64,000 bases of DNA, from positions 4,216,001 through 4,280,000 of the forward strand of contig NZ_JPUX01000001.1 of assembly GCF_000738675.1 (NCBI RefSeq), in the 5' to 3' direction. Source of the stretch: Serratia nematodiphila DZ0503SBS1. GTDB taxonomy: Bacteria > Pseudomonadota > Gammaproteobacteria > Enterobacterales > Enterobacteriaceae. Under the pieces are notes generated by a model. The model was given only the letters and a program-made list of their open reading frames with translations, had not been told where the DNA came from and did not search any database. Shown here piece after piece: positions 1 through 9,000 of this stretch (position 1 is the first letter of the stretch; each line of letters starts with the position of its first letter). The position numbers and the translations under genes were made by a program.

Positions 1-49
1 CAACCACGGCGATCTCCCGCTGCGCTTTATTCGCAACGTCGCCTTCTGA
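1..49 (+). CDS. C-terminal end of an unidentified protein (partial)
   Basis: The window opens inside an open frame read in phase 2 that encodes about 15 residues ending in ...RFIRNVAF and stops at TGA 47-49. The fragment is too short to assign a family. It is called only because the frame is open to the window edge and the next gene starts on the same strand about 120 bases later. It could be chance. Confidence 0.35.
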   Translation, partial: NHGDLPLRFIRNVAF

Positions 50-77
50 CTGCCCGCCAGCCCGCGCCGGCGGCGGA

Positions 78-110
78 TGTCGTGTCGCTGTCGTGCCGCT
101 GTCGTGGCGC
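78..110. repeat. Three tandem 11-bp repeats upstream of the XRE gene
   Basis: Three consecutive 11-mers TGTCGTGnCGC (n = T, C, G) occupy 78-88, 89-99 and 100-110. The period is one helical turn, so each copy presents the same DNA face. They lie 57 bases before the start of the XRE/2TM regulator, followed by a short inverted repeat CACTG-N5-CAGTG at 130-144. An autoregulatory binding array is an inference; no family consensus is known to me for this motif. Confidence 0.6.
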
Positions 111-166
111 CGCCACCCCGCGCCTCCTACACTGGATGACAGTGACAGCGAACTCGGGAGTGCATC

Positions 167-637
167 ATGCAAAAGTACCGCATCAGGCCGTTACGTCTGG
201 AAAAAGGCTGGTCGCAGGAGCAGCTGGCGACCATCGCCGGCCTCAGCACCCGCACCGTACAGCGGATTGAAAACGGCGAACAGGCCAGCCTGGAAACCTT
301 GACCGCAATCGCCGCCGCGCTGGGCGTGCAGGTCCGCGATCTCAACGCACAGCCGCAACAGACAATGGAGGAGGAGGAGCCTGACGAACAGCGCCTTCGT
401 AGCCAGGTCGCGGCAGAAGGCAAACTGCTGAGCATGGCGGTGCGTTTCGCCGTGATTGGCGTGATGTTGTTCGCCATTAATTGGTTTACCCACCCGCACT
501 ATCTCTGGTCGCTGTGGGCGATCGGCGGCATGAGCCTCGCGCTGGTCATGCGGGCGGTGCGCACTCTGCTGCTGCGCAACGTCTTCAGCCGCTGGCAGGA
601 ACAGCGGCTGGCGCAAAAACTCAGGCGTCTGCCGTGA
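167..637 (+). CDS. XRE-family transcriptional regulator with C-terminal 2TM domain
   Basis: 156 residues. Residues about 5-58 form a Cro/C1-type helix-turn-helix (WSQEQLATIAGLSTRTVQRI is the core). A short acidic linker (EEEEP near 68-72) follows, then two predicted membrane helices at about 91-107 and 112-128, the layout of the 2TM domain often fused to XRE domains. The protein would hold the DNA-binding domain at the inner membrane. The start is preceded by a GGGAG ribosome site at about 155. The gene is convergent with the LysR gene and their ends overlap by 17 bases. Tandem repeats and an inverted repeat lie just upstream. Target genes are unknown. Confidence 0.85.
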   Translation: MQKYRIRPLRLEKGWSQEQLATIAGLSTRTVQRIENGEQASLETLTAIAAALGVQVRDLNAQPQQTMEEEEPDEQRLRSQVAAEGKLLSMAVRFAVIGVMLFAINWFTHPHYLWSLWAIGGMSLALVMRAVRTLLLRNVFSRWQEQRLAQKLRRLP

Positions 638-1544
638 GCGTTAGCCACTCGGCCAGCCGGGCCAACGCGCTGCCCGGCACGATCGCCTGCGGCGACAGCA
701 GGTAATAGCCGCTGCCGTCGGGCGTAAAACCGAACGGCGCACTCAACAAACCGGCGGCCAGATCGTCTCGCACTTGCAACCACGGGCCGATCGCAATGCC
801 AAGACCGGCGACCGCCGCCTGCAGGCTGAAATAGAAATGATCAAAGCGCTGCTCCGAATGCCCTGCCAACGTCATCCCCTGCTGCTGCGCCCAGTGCCGC
901 CAGGCATCCGGCCGGGTGGCGGAATGCAGCAGTTTAGTGCCGGGCCGCAAACTCCGCAGGCTGCCCTCGGCGATCGTCATCCTTGCCAACGCCTCGGGTT
1001 GGCACACCGGCCCAACCTTTTCACTGAACAGCGCCAGGCTATGCACCTGCTTTCCCCAATCGAAGTCATTGCGCCTGATCGCCGCCGTAATGCCGTCATG
1101 GAACGAAAACGGCCCGCCACCGGCCACCAGCTGTAAGTTGATATCCGGGTGCGCCTGCTGAAAAGCCGGCAGACGCGGGATCAGCCAACGCATCAACAAG
1201 GTCGGTTCACAGGACAAGACCAGCGGCGCATCGAGCGCCTGCTGGCGCAGTTCCAGCGCGGTATGATCCAGAATGCCGAAAGCCTGCTGCGTCGCCTGAA
1301 ACAGCTTGCGCCCCGCCGCCGTGAGCAGTACCCGCCGATGGCGGCGCTCAAACAACGCCACGCCCAGTTCCTCTTCCAGCGCCCGCACCGCCCGGCTGAC
1401 GGCGCCGTGCGTCAAATTCAGCCCCTGTGCCGCCTGCGTAAAACTTTCCAGCCGCGCGGCGGCCTCGAAGCAACGCAGCCCGCCCAACGGCAACGGCCTG
1501 CCGGTTTTGCGTGAGTTTTTCTCACCGATATTGTCACTATTCAT
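621..1544 (-). CDS. LysR-family transcriptional regulator (GcvA-like)
   Basis: 307 residues, normal for the family. Residues about 17-76 are the winged helix-turn-helix (LGGLRCFEAAARLESFTQAA, then HGAVSRAVRALEEELGVALF), and about 100-300 the periplasmic-binding-like effector domain. The N-terminal pattern resembles the GcvA/AmpR subgroup. It is transcribed divergently from the LysE-type exporter, with 68 bases between the starts, the usual layout for a LysR protein controlling its neighbour and itself. The effector is unknown. Confidence 0.85.
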   Translation of the reverse strand: MNSDNIGEKNSRKTGRPLPLGGLRCFEAAARLESFTQAAQGLNLTHGAVSRAVRALEEELGVALFERRHRRVLLTAAGRKLFQATQQAFGILDHTALELRQQALDAPLVLSCEPTLLMRWLIPRLPAFQQAHPDINLQLVAGGGPFSFHDGITAAIRRNDFDWGKQVHSLALFSEKVGPVCQPEALARMTIAEGSLRSLRPGTKLLHSATRPDAWRHWAQQQGMTLAGHSEQRFDHFYFSLQAAVAGLGIAIGPWLQVRDDLAAGLLSAPFGFTPDGSGYYLLSPQAIVPGSALARLAEWLTLTADA

Positions 1545-1612
1545 CGTTTGTCACCGAGAAAAATTACTCTTATAAATCAGTCACTCTATTGATAAACACC
1601 GCAAGGATAACT

Positions 1613-2230
1613 ATGACTGAACTCATCGCTGTCGTCACCATTACTTTACTCGCCGTGATAAGCCCGGGGCCGGACTTTGCCATGGTCTCGCGCAATAGCC
1701 TGTTGCTTTCGCGCCGCGCCGGCGTCTTGACCGCCTGCGGCATTGGCGCCGGGGTGCTGGTCCATGTCAGCTATACGCTGATTGGCGTCGGCGTGTTGAT
1801 TCAACAGTCGCCCTGGTTGTTTAACCTGCTTAAAGCCATCGGTGCCGCCTACCTGATCTACCTCGGCATTACGCTGCTGCGCAACGCGGCGCATCATGAC
1901 GCAGCCCCCACAACAGCGCCGGCGGCCATCAGCGATTTCGCCGCCTTGAAAACCGGTTTTTTCACCAACGCGTTAAACCCGAAAACCACCATCTTCATCG
2001 TCAGCCTGTTCATGCAGGTGGTTTCTCCGCACACCCCGCTCGGCGTGCAAATCGGCTATGGTCTTTTTATCGCCGCCGTCCATATCTTCTGGTTTGCCGC
2101 CGTCGCGCTGCTATTTTCCGCACCGGGCGTCAATGCGCGCTTTTTACGTTTGCGCCGCGGCATCGATCGTACCTTTGGCGGGCTGCTGATCGCCTTTGGC
2201 GCCCTGCTGGCGATCGCCGGCATCAAGTAA
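1613..2230 (+). CDS. LysE/RhtB-family amino-acid exporter
   Basis: 205 residues with about six hydrophobic segments spanning most of the length. The N-terminal signature ...[17 protein letters not shown] (residues about 14-30) is the LysE/RhtB hallmark. The frame is open to 1511, but the ATG at 1613 follows an AAGGA ribosome site at 1603-1607 and begins with the family's typical first helix, so it is preferred. The family exports amino acids or their analogues (lysine, threonine, homoserine lactone) across the inner membrane; the substrate here cannot be read. The divergent LysR gene is the likely regulator. Confidence 0.88.
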   Translation: MTELIAVVTITLLAVISPGPDFAMVSRNSLLLSRRAGVLTACGIGAGVLVHVSYTLIGVGVLIQQSPWLFNLLKAIGAAYLIYLGITLLRNAAHHDAAPTTAPAAISDFAALKTGFFTNALNPKTTIFIVSLFMQVVSPHTPLGVQIGYGLFIAAVHIFWFAAVALLFSAPGVNARFLRLRRGIDRTFGGLLIAFGALLAIAGIK

Positions 2231-2307
2231 CGCCGCAACGCCAAGTTCGTCATTCGCTTCTATGCTTATCAGGGGTTTTTGTTAATCATCTGAGCGGGGT
2301 ACGGAAC

Positions 2308-2907
2308 ATGACGAAACTGTTGGTGCTTTATTACTCAATGTACGGCCACATCGAACGCCTGGCGCAGGCGGTGGCCGAAGGGGCGAATCGGGTCGATAAC
2401 GTGGACGTGACGGTCAAACGCGTGCCGGAAACCATGACGCCGGAAGCCTTCGCCAAGGCCGGGGGCAAGCAACACCAGCAGGCGCCGGTCGCCACCCCGC
2501 AAGAGCTGGCGGACTATGACGGCATTATTTTCGGCACGCCGACCCGCTTCGGCAATATGGCCGGGCAAATGCGCACCTTCCTCGATCAGACCGGCGGCCT
2601 GTGGGCGTCCGGCGCGCTGTACGGCAAGGTAGGCAGCGTCTTCTCCTCCACCGGCACCGGCGGTGGCCAGGAACAGACCATCAGTTCGACCTGGACCACT
2701 CTGGCACACCACGGTTTCATCATCGTGCCGATCGGCTATGCGACGCAGGAGCTGTTTGACGTTTCACAGGTGCGCGGCGGCACCCCGTATGGCGCCACCA
2801 CCATCGCCGGCGCCGACGGTTCGCGGCAGCCGAGCAACGAAGAGCTGACCATTGCCCGTTATCAGGGCGAACACGTGGCCAAAATCACCGCCAAGCTGAA
2901 AAGTTAA
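2308..2907 (+). CDS. wrbA: NAD(P)H:quinone oxidoreductase WrbA
   Basis: 199 residues, full length for WrbA. The flavodoxin-like fold shows the FMN phosphate loop YYSMYGHIE (residues 8-16), the [20 protein letters not shown] segment (about 75-94) and the [13 protein letters not shown] loop (about 112-124). It performs two-electron reduction of quinones in the cytosol, avoiding semiquinone radicals, and forms a tetramer. It stands alone, with a weak GC-rich hairpin downstream (2933-2954). In E. coli the gene lies elsewhere relative to the yccA-ompF block, so the location is not informative. Confidence 0.96.
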   Translation: MTKLLVLYYSMYGHIERLAQAVAEGANRVDNVDVTVKRVPETMTPEAFAKAGGKQHQQAPVATPQELADYDGIIFGTPTRFGNMAGQMRTFLDQTGGLWASGALYGKVGSVFSSTGTGGGQEQTISSTWTTLAHHGFIIVPIGYATQELFDVSQVRGGTPYGATTIAGADGSRQPSNEELTIARYQGEHVAKITAKLKS

Positions 2908-2932
2908 GCGCCCTCCAGCCTCGTGATCCAAA

Positions 2933-2954
2933 GGGCCGCGCATTCGCACGGCCC
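2933..2954 (+). terminator. Possible weak terminator of wrbA
   Basis: An imperfect hairpin, GGGCCG paired with CGGCCC around a short loop, followed by ATCTTGTT rather than a clean T run. It is 25 bases after the wrbA stop. The poor tail keeps confidence low. Confidence 0.3.
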
Positions 2955-3037
2955 CATCTTGTTGCCGACCCGCCGCAAGGTTAGAATGCCCCTCCCCCGG
3001 CCATTCAGCGTCTGAAGGCCAGGCCCGAATTCGTTCT

Positions 3038-3086
3038 GCCCGTCACTCATCCGCTTTCAGCCCGAGGACGGGCGTTCTGTTTTTTG
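3038..3086 (+). terminator. Hairpin with T tract ahead of the small unknown gene
   Basis: GCCCGTC (3038-3044) pairs with GACGGGC (3067-3073) across a 22-base loop and is followed by GTTCTGTTTTTTG. It looks like a terminator or leader attenuator, but it is over 100 bases from wrbA and only 24 bases before the next start codon. The large loop makes it uncertain. Confidence 0.35.
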
Positions 3087-3109
3087 CGCACAGCGAAGGG
3101 AATAAGTCA

Positions 3110-3457
3110 GTGTCTAAAGATTTTGATGAACTAATAAGAGACATGGATCTTATTATTGAAAATGTAGACAGCTTCAAGGCTCTGGCTCCGCGCGCGCCCG
3201 AGCCGGCTCCGGCCCCGCCGCCGCCGGTTCATCACTACGACTCGTTCTGCGAAAACATCGCGCTGAAAGTCGTCTTAAAGGTGCTGCTGTCTTCGGTGGA
3301 CAAAATAGTCAAAGTGCAGATCGCCAACAAGGTCGAGCAAGAGATCGCCCAGATCGAACAGCAGGTGGTGCGCGCCGGCGGCGGCCCGGTGTCACCGGGC
3401 GATCTGGCGCAGATGACGCACTACGTTCGCCGCACGGTCAACGACCTGCTGGAATAG
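3110..3457 (+). CDS. Small hypothetical protein with proline-rich linker
   Basis: 115 residues from a GTG start preceded by GAAGGG at 3095-3100. I do not recognise the family. Residues 1-25 are acidic and helical (FDELIRDMDLIIENVDSF), about 26-40 form a Pro/Ala-rich linker (PEPAPAPPPP), and the rest is a helical domain (ALKVVLKVLLSSVDKIVKVQ) ending in NDLLE. It has no signal peptide or membrane helix, so it should be cytosolic. It lies 131 bases before the TrkH-type transporter on the same strand. A shared function is possible, but nothing in the sequence proves it. Confidence 0.7.
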   Translation: MSKDFDELIRDMDLIIENVDSFKALAPRAPEPAPAPPPPVHHYDSFCENIALKVVLKVLLSSVDKIVKVQIANKVEQEIAQIEQQVVRAGGGPVSPGDLAQMTHYVRRTVNDLLE

Positions 3458-3588
3458 CGTTCTCCCCGCCCCTCCACGCCATGCTTATTCGGCGATATGA
3501 ATTTTTACGTTATTTTTATATCGCCTGTTTTATGCTTGATACACTTCAAAAAATTGACGCATCGTCGGCGGGCACTCCGAGCAACAGC

Positions 3589-5049
3589 ATGGTCAAAACC
3601 AAACAAATACTGGTCGTTATTCATCTTTGCAGCTTTTTAGTCCTTCTTTACAGCCTTTCAATGATCCCGCCCCTGCTGATGGGCCTGCTGTATAAAGAAA
3701 AAAGCGCCTTCTCGTTTTTCTATACTCTGGTGCTCGCCGCCACGCTCGGCGGATTAGGCTGGCTCGGCACCCGGCAGTCAAAAGTGCAGTTGCGCACCCA
3801 GGACGGCTTTCTGATTATCGTGATGTTCTGGCTGTTGTTTTCCGCGATCAGCGCCCTGCCGCTGTGGCTGGATGACACGCTGAACGTCCGGCTGGTTGAC
3901 GCGATGTTTGAAGGTGTCTCCGGCATCACCACCACCGGCGCCTCGGTGCTGAACGACGTTTCCAGCGTGCCCAAATCATTCCTCTACTATCGTTCGCAGC
4001 TTAATTTTATCGGCGGTCTGGGGGTTATCGTGTTGGCGGTGGCCGTGCTACCGCTGCTGGGCATCGGCGGCGCCAAACTTTATCAGTCGGAAATGCCCGG
4101 CCCATTCAAAGAAGAACGGCTGACGCCACGCTTGGCCGATACGTCGAAAAATCTGTGGTTGATTTACCTTGGACTGGGGTTGGCCTGCACCGTCGCCTTT
4201 CGCCTGGCGGGCATGCCGTGGTTCGATGCGTTGTGCCACGGCATCTCTACCGTCTCACTCGGCGGATTTTCCACCCGCAATGAAAGTCTGGGATACTACG
4301 ACAGCTCAGCGGTGGAAATGGTCGGCGGCATTTTCTCTATTCTGGCGGCGGTGAACTTCACGCTCTATTTCGTCGCCATCGGCCGCCGCAGCGTGAAACC
4401 GCTGTACCGTAACCCAGAGCTGCGCTTTTTCCTGTTGATTCTGTCCATCGTCGTCGCGATCGTGTGTATCGAGCTTTACCGTTCGGGCATGTACAGCGTC
4501 AAAGACGCCTTCGTACATGGCTTTTTCCTCACCAGTTCTATGATGACCGACAACGGCCTGGCGATCGCCGATTACATCAAGATCCCGTCCCATACCATCA
4601 TGCTGCTGCTGGCGGCGAGTTTCTTCGGCGGCTGCGTCGGCTCTACCTGCGGCGGCATTAAAGCGCTGCGTTTTCTGATCATGTACAAGCAAAGCCGGCT
4701 TGAGATCAATCAACTGGTGCATCCCAACGCCATATATACCATCAAGGTCGGTAATGCGCCGATCCAGGATCGGGTGCTGCGCTCCGTTTGGAGCTTTTTC
4801 TTTCTCTACGTGCTGTTCACCTGCCTGTTTATCTGGCTGCTGAATCTAATGGGCTATGATCTGGTCACCGCCTTCGCCACCGTCGCCGCCTGCATCAATA
4901 ATATGGGGCTGGGATACGGGGAAACCGCCGCGGGTTTCGGCACGCTAAATGATGCGGCAAAATGGCTGATGTGCGCCGCCATGCTGCTCGGGCGCCTCGA
5001 GATCTACCCGATGTTGATCCTTTGTTCACGCGCATTTTGGCGTTTTTGA
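3589..5049 (+). CDS. TrkH/KtrB-type potassium uptake protein
   Basis: 486 residues from the ATG at 3589. The frame is open to 3481 (522 residues), but the extra residues do not resemble a TrkH N-terminus and none of the starts has a good ribosome site. Pore-loop motifs of the four repeats are visible: GVSGITTTGAS, STVSLGGFSTRN, MTDNGLA and AACINNMGLGYGE, with membrane helices between. The family conducts K+ inward through the inner membrane and is gated by a TrkA/KtrA-type NAD-binding partner. No such gene is adjacent, so a partner elsewhere is implied. In E. coli trkH lies next to hemG, so this is probably a second paralogue. Confidence 0.88.
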   Translation: MVKTKQILVVIHLCSFLVLLYSLSMIPPLLMGLLYKEKSAFSFFYTLVLAATLGGLGWLGTRQSKVQLRTQDGFLIIVMFWLLFSAISALPLWLDDTLNVRLVDAMFEGVSGITTTGASVLNDVSSVPKSFLYYRSQLNFIGGLGVIVLAVAVLPLLGIGGAKLYQSEMPGPFKEERLTPRLADTSKNLWLIYLGLGLACTVAFRLAGMPWFDALCHGISTVSLGGFSTRNESLGYYDSSAVEMVGGIFSILAAVNFTLYFVAIGRRSVKPLYRNPELRFFLLILSIVVAIVCIELYRSGMYSVKDAFVHGFFLTSSMMTDNGLAIADYIKIPSHTIMLLLAASFFGGCVGSTCGGIKALRFLIMYKQSRLEINQLVHPNAIYTIKVGNAPIQDRVLRSVWSFFFLYVLFTCLFIWLLNLMGYDLVTAFATVAACINNMGLGYGETAAGFGTLNDAAKWLMCAAMLLGRLEIYPMLILCSRAFWRF

Positions 5050-5103
5050 TCCGCCTAACAATGCGCAGGATGCCGTTTCGTTTTGCCATGACTGACACAT
5101 TCA

Positions 5104-5119
5104 CAACATGAATATGTTG
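5104..5119. promoter_or_regulatory. Perfect inverted repeat upstream of nucA
   Basis: CAACATGAATATGTTG has perfect 6-base arms around a 4-base centre. It lies about 40 bases upstream of the LexA box, where an activator would sit. The bound protein cannot be named from the sequence. Confidence 0.45.
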
Positions 5120-5155
5120 CATTGTTGTATTCGTTTCACTGCGATAAGTTTATTT

Positions 5156-5175
5156 TACTGTAAATATATACAGTA
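5156..5175. promoter_or_regulatory. LexA (SOS) box of nucA
   Basis: TACTGTAAATATATACAGTA fits the enterobacterial LexA operator: CTGT at 5158-5161, an 8-base AT-only spacer, and ACAG at 5170-5173, with outer TA on both sides. It ends 26 bases before the nuclease start codon, over the likely promoter. This agrees with the documented RecA/SOS-dependence of the S. marcescens nuclease. Confidence 0.92.
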
Positions 5176-5201
5176 TTTTTTAACTTATTGAGGATATGAA
5201 T

Positions 5202-6002
5202 ATGCGCTTTAACAACAAGATGTTGGCCTTGGCCGCCCTGCTGTTCGCCGCGCAGGCGTCGGCCGACACGCTCGAATCCATCGACAACTGCGCGGTCGGC
5301 TGCCCGACCGGCGGCAGCAGCAACGTGTCTATCGTGCGTCATGCTTATACGTTGAACAACAACAGCACCACCAAGTTCGCCAACTGGGTGGCCTATCACA
5401 TCACCAAAGACACGCCGGCCAGCGGCAAGACGCGCAACTGGAAAACCGATCCGGCGCTCAACCCGGCGGACACCCTGGCGCCCGCCGATTACACCGGCGC
5501 CAACGCCGCGCTGAAGGTCGATCGCGGTCATCAGGCGCCGCTGGCCTCGCTGGCGGGCGTTTCCGACTGGGAATCGTTGAACTACCTGTCCAACATCACG
5601 CCGCAAAAGTCCGATCTGAACCAGGGCGCCTGGGCGCGGCTGGAAGATCAGGAACGCAAGCTGATCGATCGCGCCGATATCTCCTCGGTCTATACCGTAA
5701 CCGGGCCGCTGTATGAGCGCGATATGGGCAAACTGCCGGGCACCCAGAAAGCGCACACCATCCCCAGCGCCTACTGGAAGGTGATTTTCATCAACAACAG
5801 CCCGGCAGTGAACCACTATGCCGCTTTCCTGTTCGATCAGAACACGCCGAAGGGCGCCGATTTCTGCCAATTCCGCGTGACGGTGGACGAGATCGAGAAA
5901 CGCACCGGCCTGATCATCTGGGCCGGTCTGCCGGACGACGTGCAGGCTTCGCTGAAGAGCAAACCCGGCGTTCTGCCGGAGTTGATGGGCTGCAAAAACT
6001 GA
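5202..6002 (+). CDS. nucA: Secreted DNA/RNA non-specific endonuclease NucA
   Basis: 266 residues, matching the known S. marcescens nuclease precursor. Residues 1-21 are a Sec signal peptide ending ASA, followed by mature DTLESIDNC. The catalytic DRGH motif ends at His110 of the precursor (His89 mature), with the Mg-binding Asn in NYLSNITPQ downstream. Cysteines near 30, 34 and the C-terminus support two disulfides. The enzyme cleaves single- and double-stranded DNA and RNA outside the cell. An ATG at 5196 is in frame, but GAGG at 5190-5193 is 8 bases from the ATG at 5202 and only 2 from 5196, so 5202 is the start. A LexA box overlaps the promoter region and a terminator follows. Confidence 0.98.
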   Translation: MRFNNKMLALAALLFAAQASADTLESIDNCAVGCPTGGSSNVSIVRHAYTLNNNSTTKFANWVAYHITKDTPASGKTRNWKTDPALNPADTLAPADYTGANAALKVDRGHQAPLASLAGVSDWESLNYLSNITPQKSDLNQGAWARLEDQERKLIDRADISSVYTVTGPLYERDMGKLPGTQKAHTIPSAYWKVIFINNSPAVNHYAAFLFDQNTPKGADFCQFRVTVDEIEKRTGLIIWAGLPDDVQASLKSKPGVLPELMGCKN

Positions 6003-6007
6003 CGGAA

Positions 6008-6034
6008 AAACCCGCCGAAGCGGGTTTATTCTTC
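6008..6034 (+). terminator. Terminator after nucA (may act in both directions)
   Basis: AAACCCGC-CGAA-GCGGGTTT (6008-6027) is a perfect 8-bp stem with a tetraloop, 6 bases after the nucA stop, followed by ATTCTTC. The efflux permease ends convergently at 6052, so the same hairpin with its A-rich other side may also stop that operon. Confidence 0.65.
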
Positions 6035-6051
6035 ACGCGGGCGCCGGCGGA

Positions 6052-9000
6052 TTATTCCGTCAGCGCCTTTTGCGCGGCGGCCAACTCACGCTGACGGGGT
6101 GAGGCTACCGCGTGATCGCGCGCCAACAGCGTATACACCGTCGGCAACACAAACAGGGTAAACAGCGTGCCCACCAGCATGCCGGAGACGATCACCAGCC
6201 CCAGGCCGAAGCGACTGGCAGCCCCGGCGCCGCTGGCGAACAGCAGCGGGATCAAACCGAACACCATCGCCCCGGTGGTCATCAGCACCGGCCGCAGACG
6301 AATTTGCGCCGCCTGCAAAATCGCGGCGCGCCGCGTCAGCCCCTGATGCATCTGCAGCTCGTTGGCGAACTCCACCATCAGAATGCCGTGCTTGCTGATG
6401 AGCCCGATCAGGGTCACCAGACCGACCTGGGTATAGATATTCATCGTGGCGTAGCCCAGCGCCAGCGGCAGCAAGGCGCCGCAGATCGACAGCGGCACGG
6501 TGATGAGGATAATCAGCGGATCTTTCAGGCTCTCGTACTGCGCCGCCAGCACCAGGTAAATGATCACCAGCGCCGCCAGGAACGCGAACGCCAGCGCGCT
6601 GCCCTCCTGGGTGTATTGGCGCGAATCCCCCTGCCAGTCGTGGCTAAATTCGGCCGGCAGCGCATTGGCCTGCCGTTCGAGGAAAGCAACCGCTTCGCCC
6701 ATCGAAACGCCGGGCGCGGGAATAGCCTGCAGGGTGGCGGCGTTCTGCTGGTTGAACTGGGTCAGCTTGTTCGGTTCGACCTTAACGGCCACCGATACCA
6801 CGGTGGAGAGCGGCACCAGCGTATTGTCCTGGGCGCGAACATATTGCCGCGCCAGCGCCTGCGGCGTCAGCCGTTGTTCGCGCAGGCTCTGCGGGATAAC
6901 GTCATAAGCGCGCCCGTCCATCCCGAAGCGGTTGAGGTAGTTCTCTCCCACCAGCACAGCCAACGATTCGCCGATGTCGCTCATGCGTATCCCCAGACTG
7001 TTGGCCTTGGCGCGATCGATGTGCACCTCCGCCAGCGGGTTGTTGTAGTCCAAATCGCTGTCCACCACCATAAACAGGCCGCTGTTTCTGGCGTTCTGCT
7101 TCACCTCCTCCAGGGTGCGGTACAGCTGCGGGTAGTCCTGCGGCGTACGCAGCACCATCTGCACCGGCAGCCCTCCGGTGGAGCCTGGCAAGGCGGGCAG
7201 CTGGAAGGCGAAAATGCTGGTGCCTTCAACATCGTTCACCGCCCGTTGCAGATCGGCCTGCACCGCCGACGCCGAGCGCTGGCGCGCCTGCCACAGCGTC
7301 AAGTTGATGCCGCCGATGCCGGACGCCGTGCCGTCGCTGCCGTTGATGATCCAGCGGCTTTCGGTTTCCGGCATGCGGTTGTAAACCTCGTCCAGCTTGT
7401 AGGCAAAGCGTTCGACATAGTTCAGGTTGGCCTGCTGCGGCGCCTTGATGGCGGTCAGTACGATAGCCTGATCCTCGGTCGGCGCCAGCTCGCGCTGCGG
7501 CATCAGGTACAATAGCGGCAGGCTGATCATCACCAGCAGCGCTAGCGTGCCGGTCAGCCAACGGTGGTGCAGCGAGAAATCCAGCGCGCGCGCATAGCGC
7601 CGCGTCAGGCCGCCGAAGAACCATTCGGCGGCGTGCGCCACGCGCCCTTCGCTCTGTTTGGCCGGCAGCAGGAGCGAGCTCATCACCGGCGACAGCGTCA
7701 GCGCCACCACGCCGGACACCACCACCGCCCCGGCCAGCGTCAGCGCGAATTCGCGAAACAGCGCGCCGGTCAGCCCGCCCATCAGGCCGATCGGCGCATA
7801 GACCGCGGCCAGCGTCAGGGTCATGGCGATCACCGGCCCGGCCACCTCGCGTGCGCCGATCATCGCCGCCGCCAGCGGCGTTTTCCCCTCTTCGATATGG
7901 CGATGCACGTTTTCCACCACCACGATGGCGTCGTCCACCACCAAACCGATCGCCAGAACCATCGCCAGCAGCGTCAGCAAATTGACGCTGAAGCCAAAGG
8001 CCAGCATCAGCCCGGCAGCGCCAAGTATCGACAGCGGAATGGTCACCACCGGGATCAACACGGTGCGCAGCGACCCCAGACACAGGTAGATCACCGCCAC
8101 AACGATCGCCAGCGCTTCGAGCAGGGTATGCACCACTTCATCGATCGAGGCCTGAATAAAGCGCGCGGTCTCGAACGCCAGCGCCATCTTCACGCCCGGC
8201 GGCTGCATCTTGTCGATCGCCGGCATCAGGTGGCGGATGCCGTCGACGATCACCAGCGGATTGCCGGTCGGCGTGGGGAAGACGCCGAGGAACACCGCCG
8301 GTTCGCCATCCATCAAGGCGCTGGTTTCCGTGGCAGCGGCGCCCAGCTCCACGGTGCCGACGTCTTTCAAGCGCACCAGACCGTTGCCGTCGTTGCGCAC
8401 CACCAGATTGCGAAACTCCTCTACGCTGGTGAGATCGGTATTCACCCGCACGTTGGCAACCACATACTGCCCTTTCACCTTGCCCGGCGCCGCCTGGTAG
8501 TTGTTGCGCCGCACCGCATCGGCCACGTCGGCAGCGGTCAGACCGCGGCCGGCCAGCCGATCGCTGTCCAGCCACAGGCGCATCGCCATTTTTTGCCCGC
8601 CGAACACTTCAACCTTGGCGACGCCGTCGATGGTGGTGAACATCGGTTCCACCACCCGCGTCAGGTATTCGCTCAGCGCCGGCGTGGACAGCGTCTTACT
8701 GGAAAAACCGACATAGGCCACGGCGGTGGCTTCACCGGCTGAGCGCTCAATCACCGGATCGTAAGCCTGCTCCGGCAGCTTATAGCGCACCTGGTTGACC
8801 TTGGCCATCACTTCGGTCAGCGCCTGGGTGGAGTCGCGGTTCAGCGCCATGCGCACCGTCACCACGCTGCGCCCCTGCACCGAGGAGGAAGAAAGGTAGT
8901 CAACGCCCTCGACGGACGACACCGCCTGGGCGATCGGCTGCGTAACAAAGCCCTGCATCAGCTCGGACGACGCGCCGGGATAGTCGGTGCTGATGGTGAT

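Noticed and set aside
5115..5143. An Ogr/NucC-type TGT-N12-ACA activator site upstream of nucA
   Set aside because: The TGT triplets at 5115, 5123 and 5126 are not followed by ACA at the required distance.
6112..8742. Long plus-strand open frames opposite the RND permease (467 and 392 codons)
   Set aside because: Composition is typical of antisense translation of hydrophobic GC-rich genes; no ribosome sites or domains.
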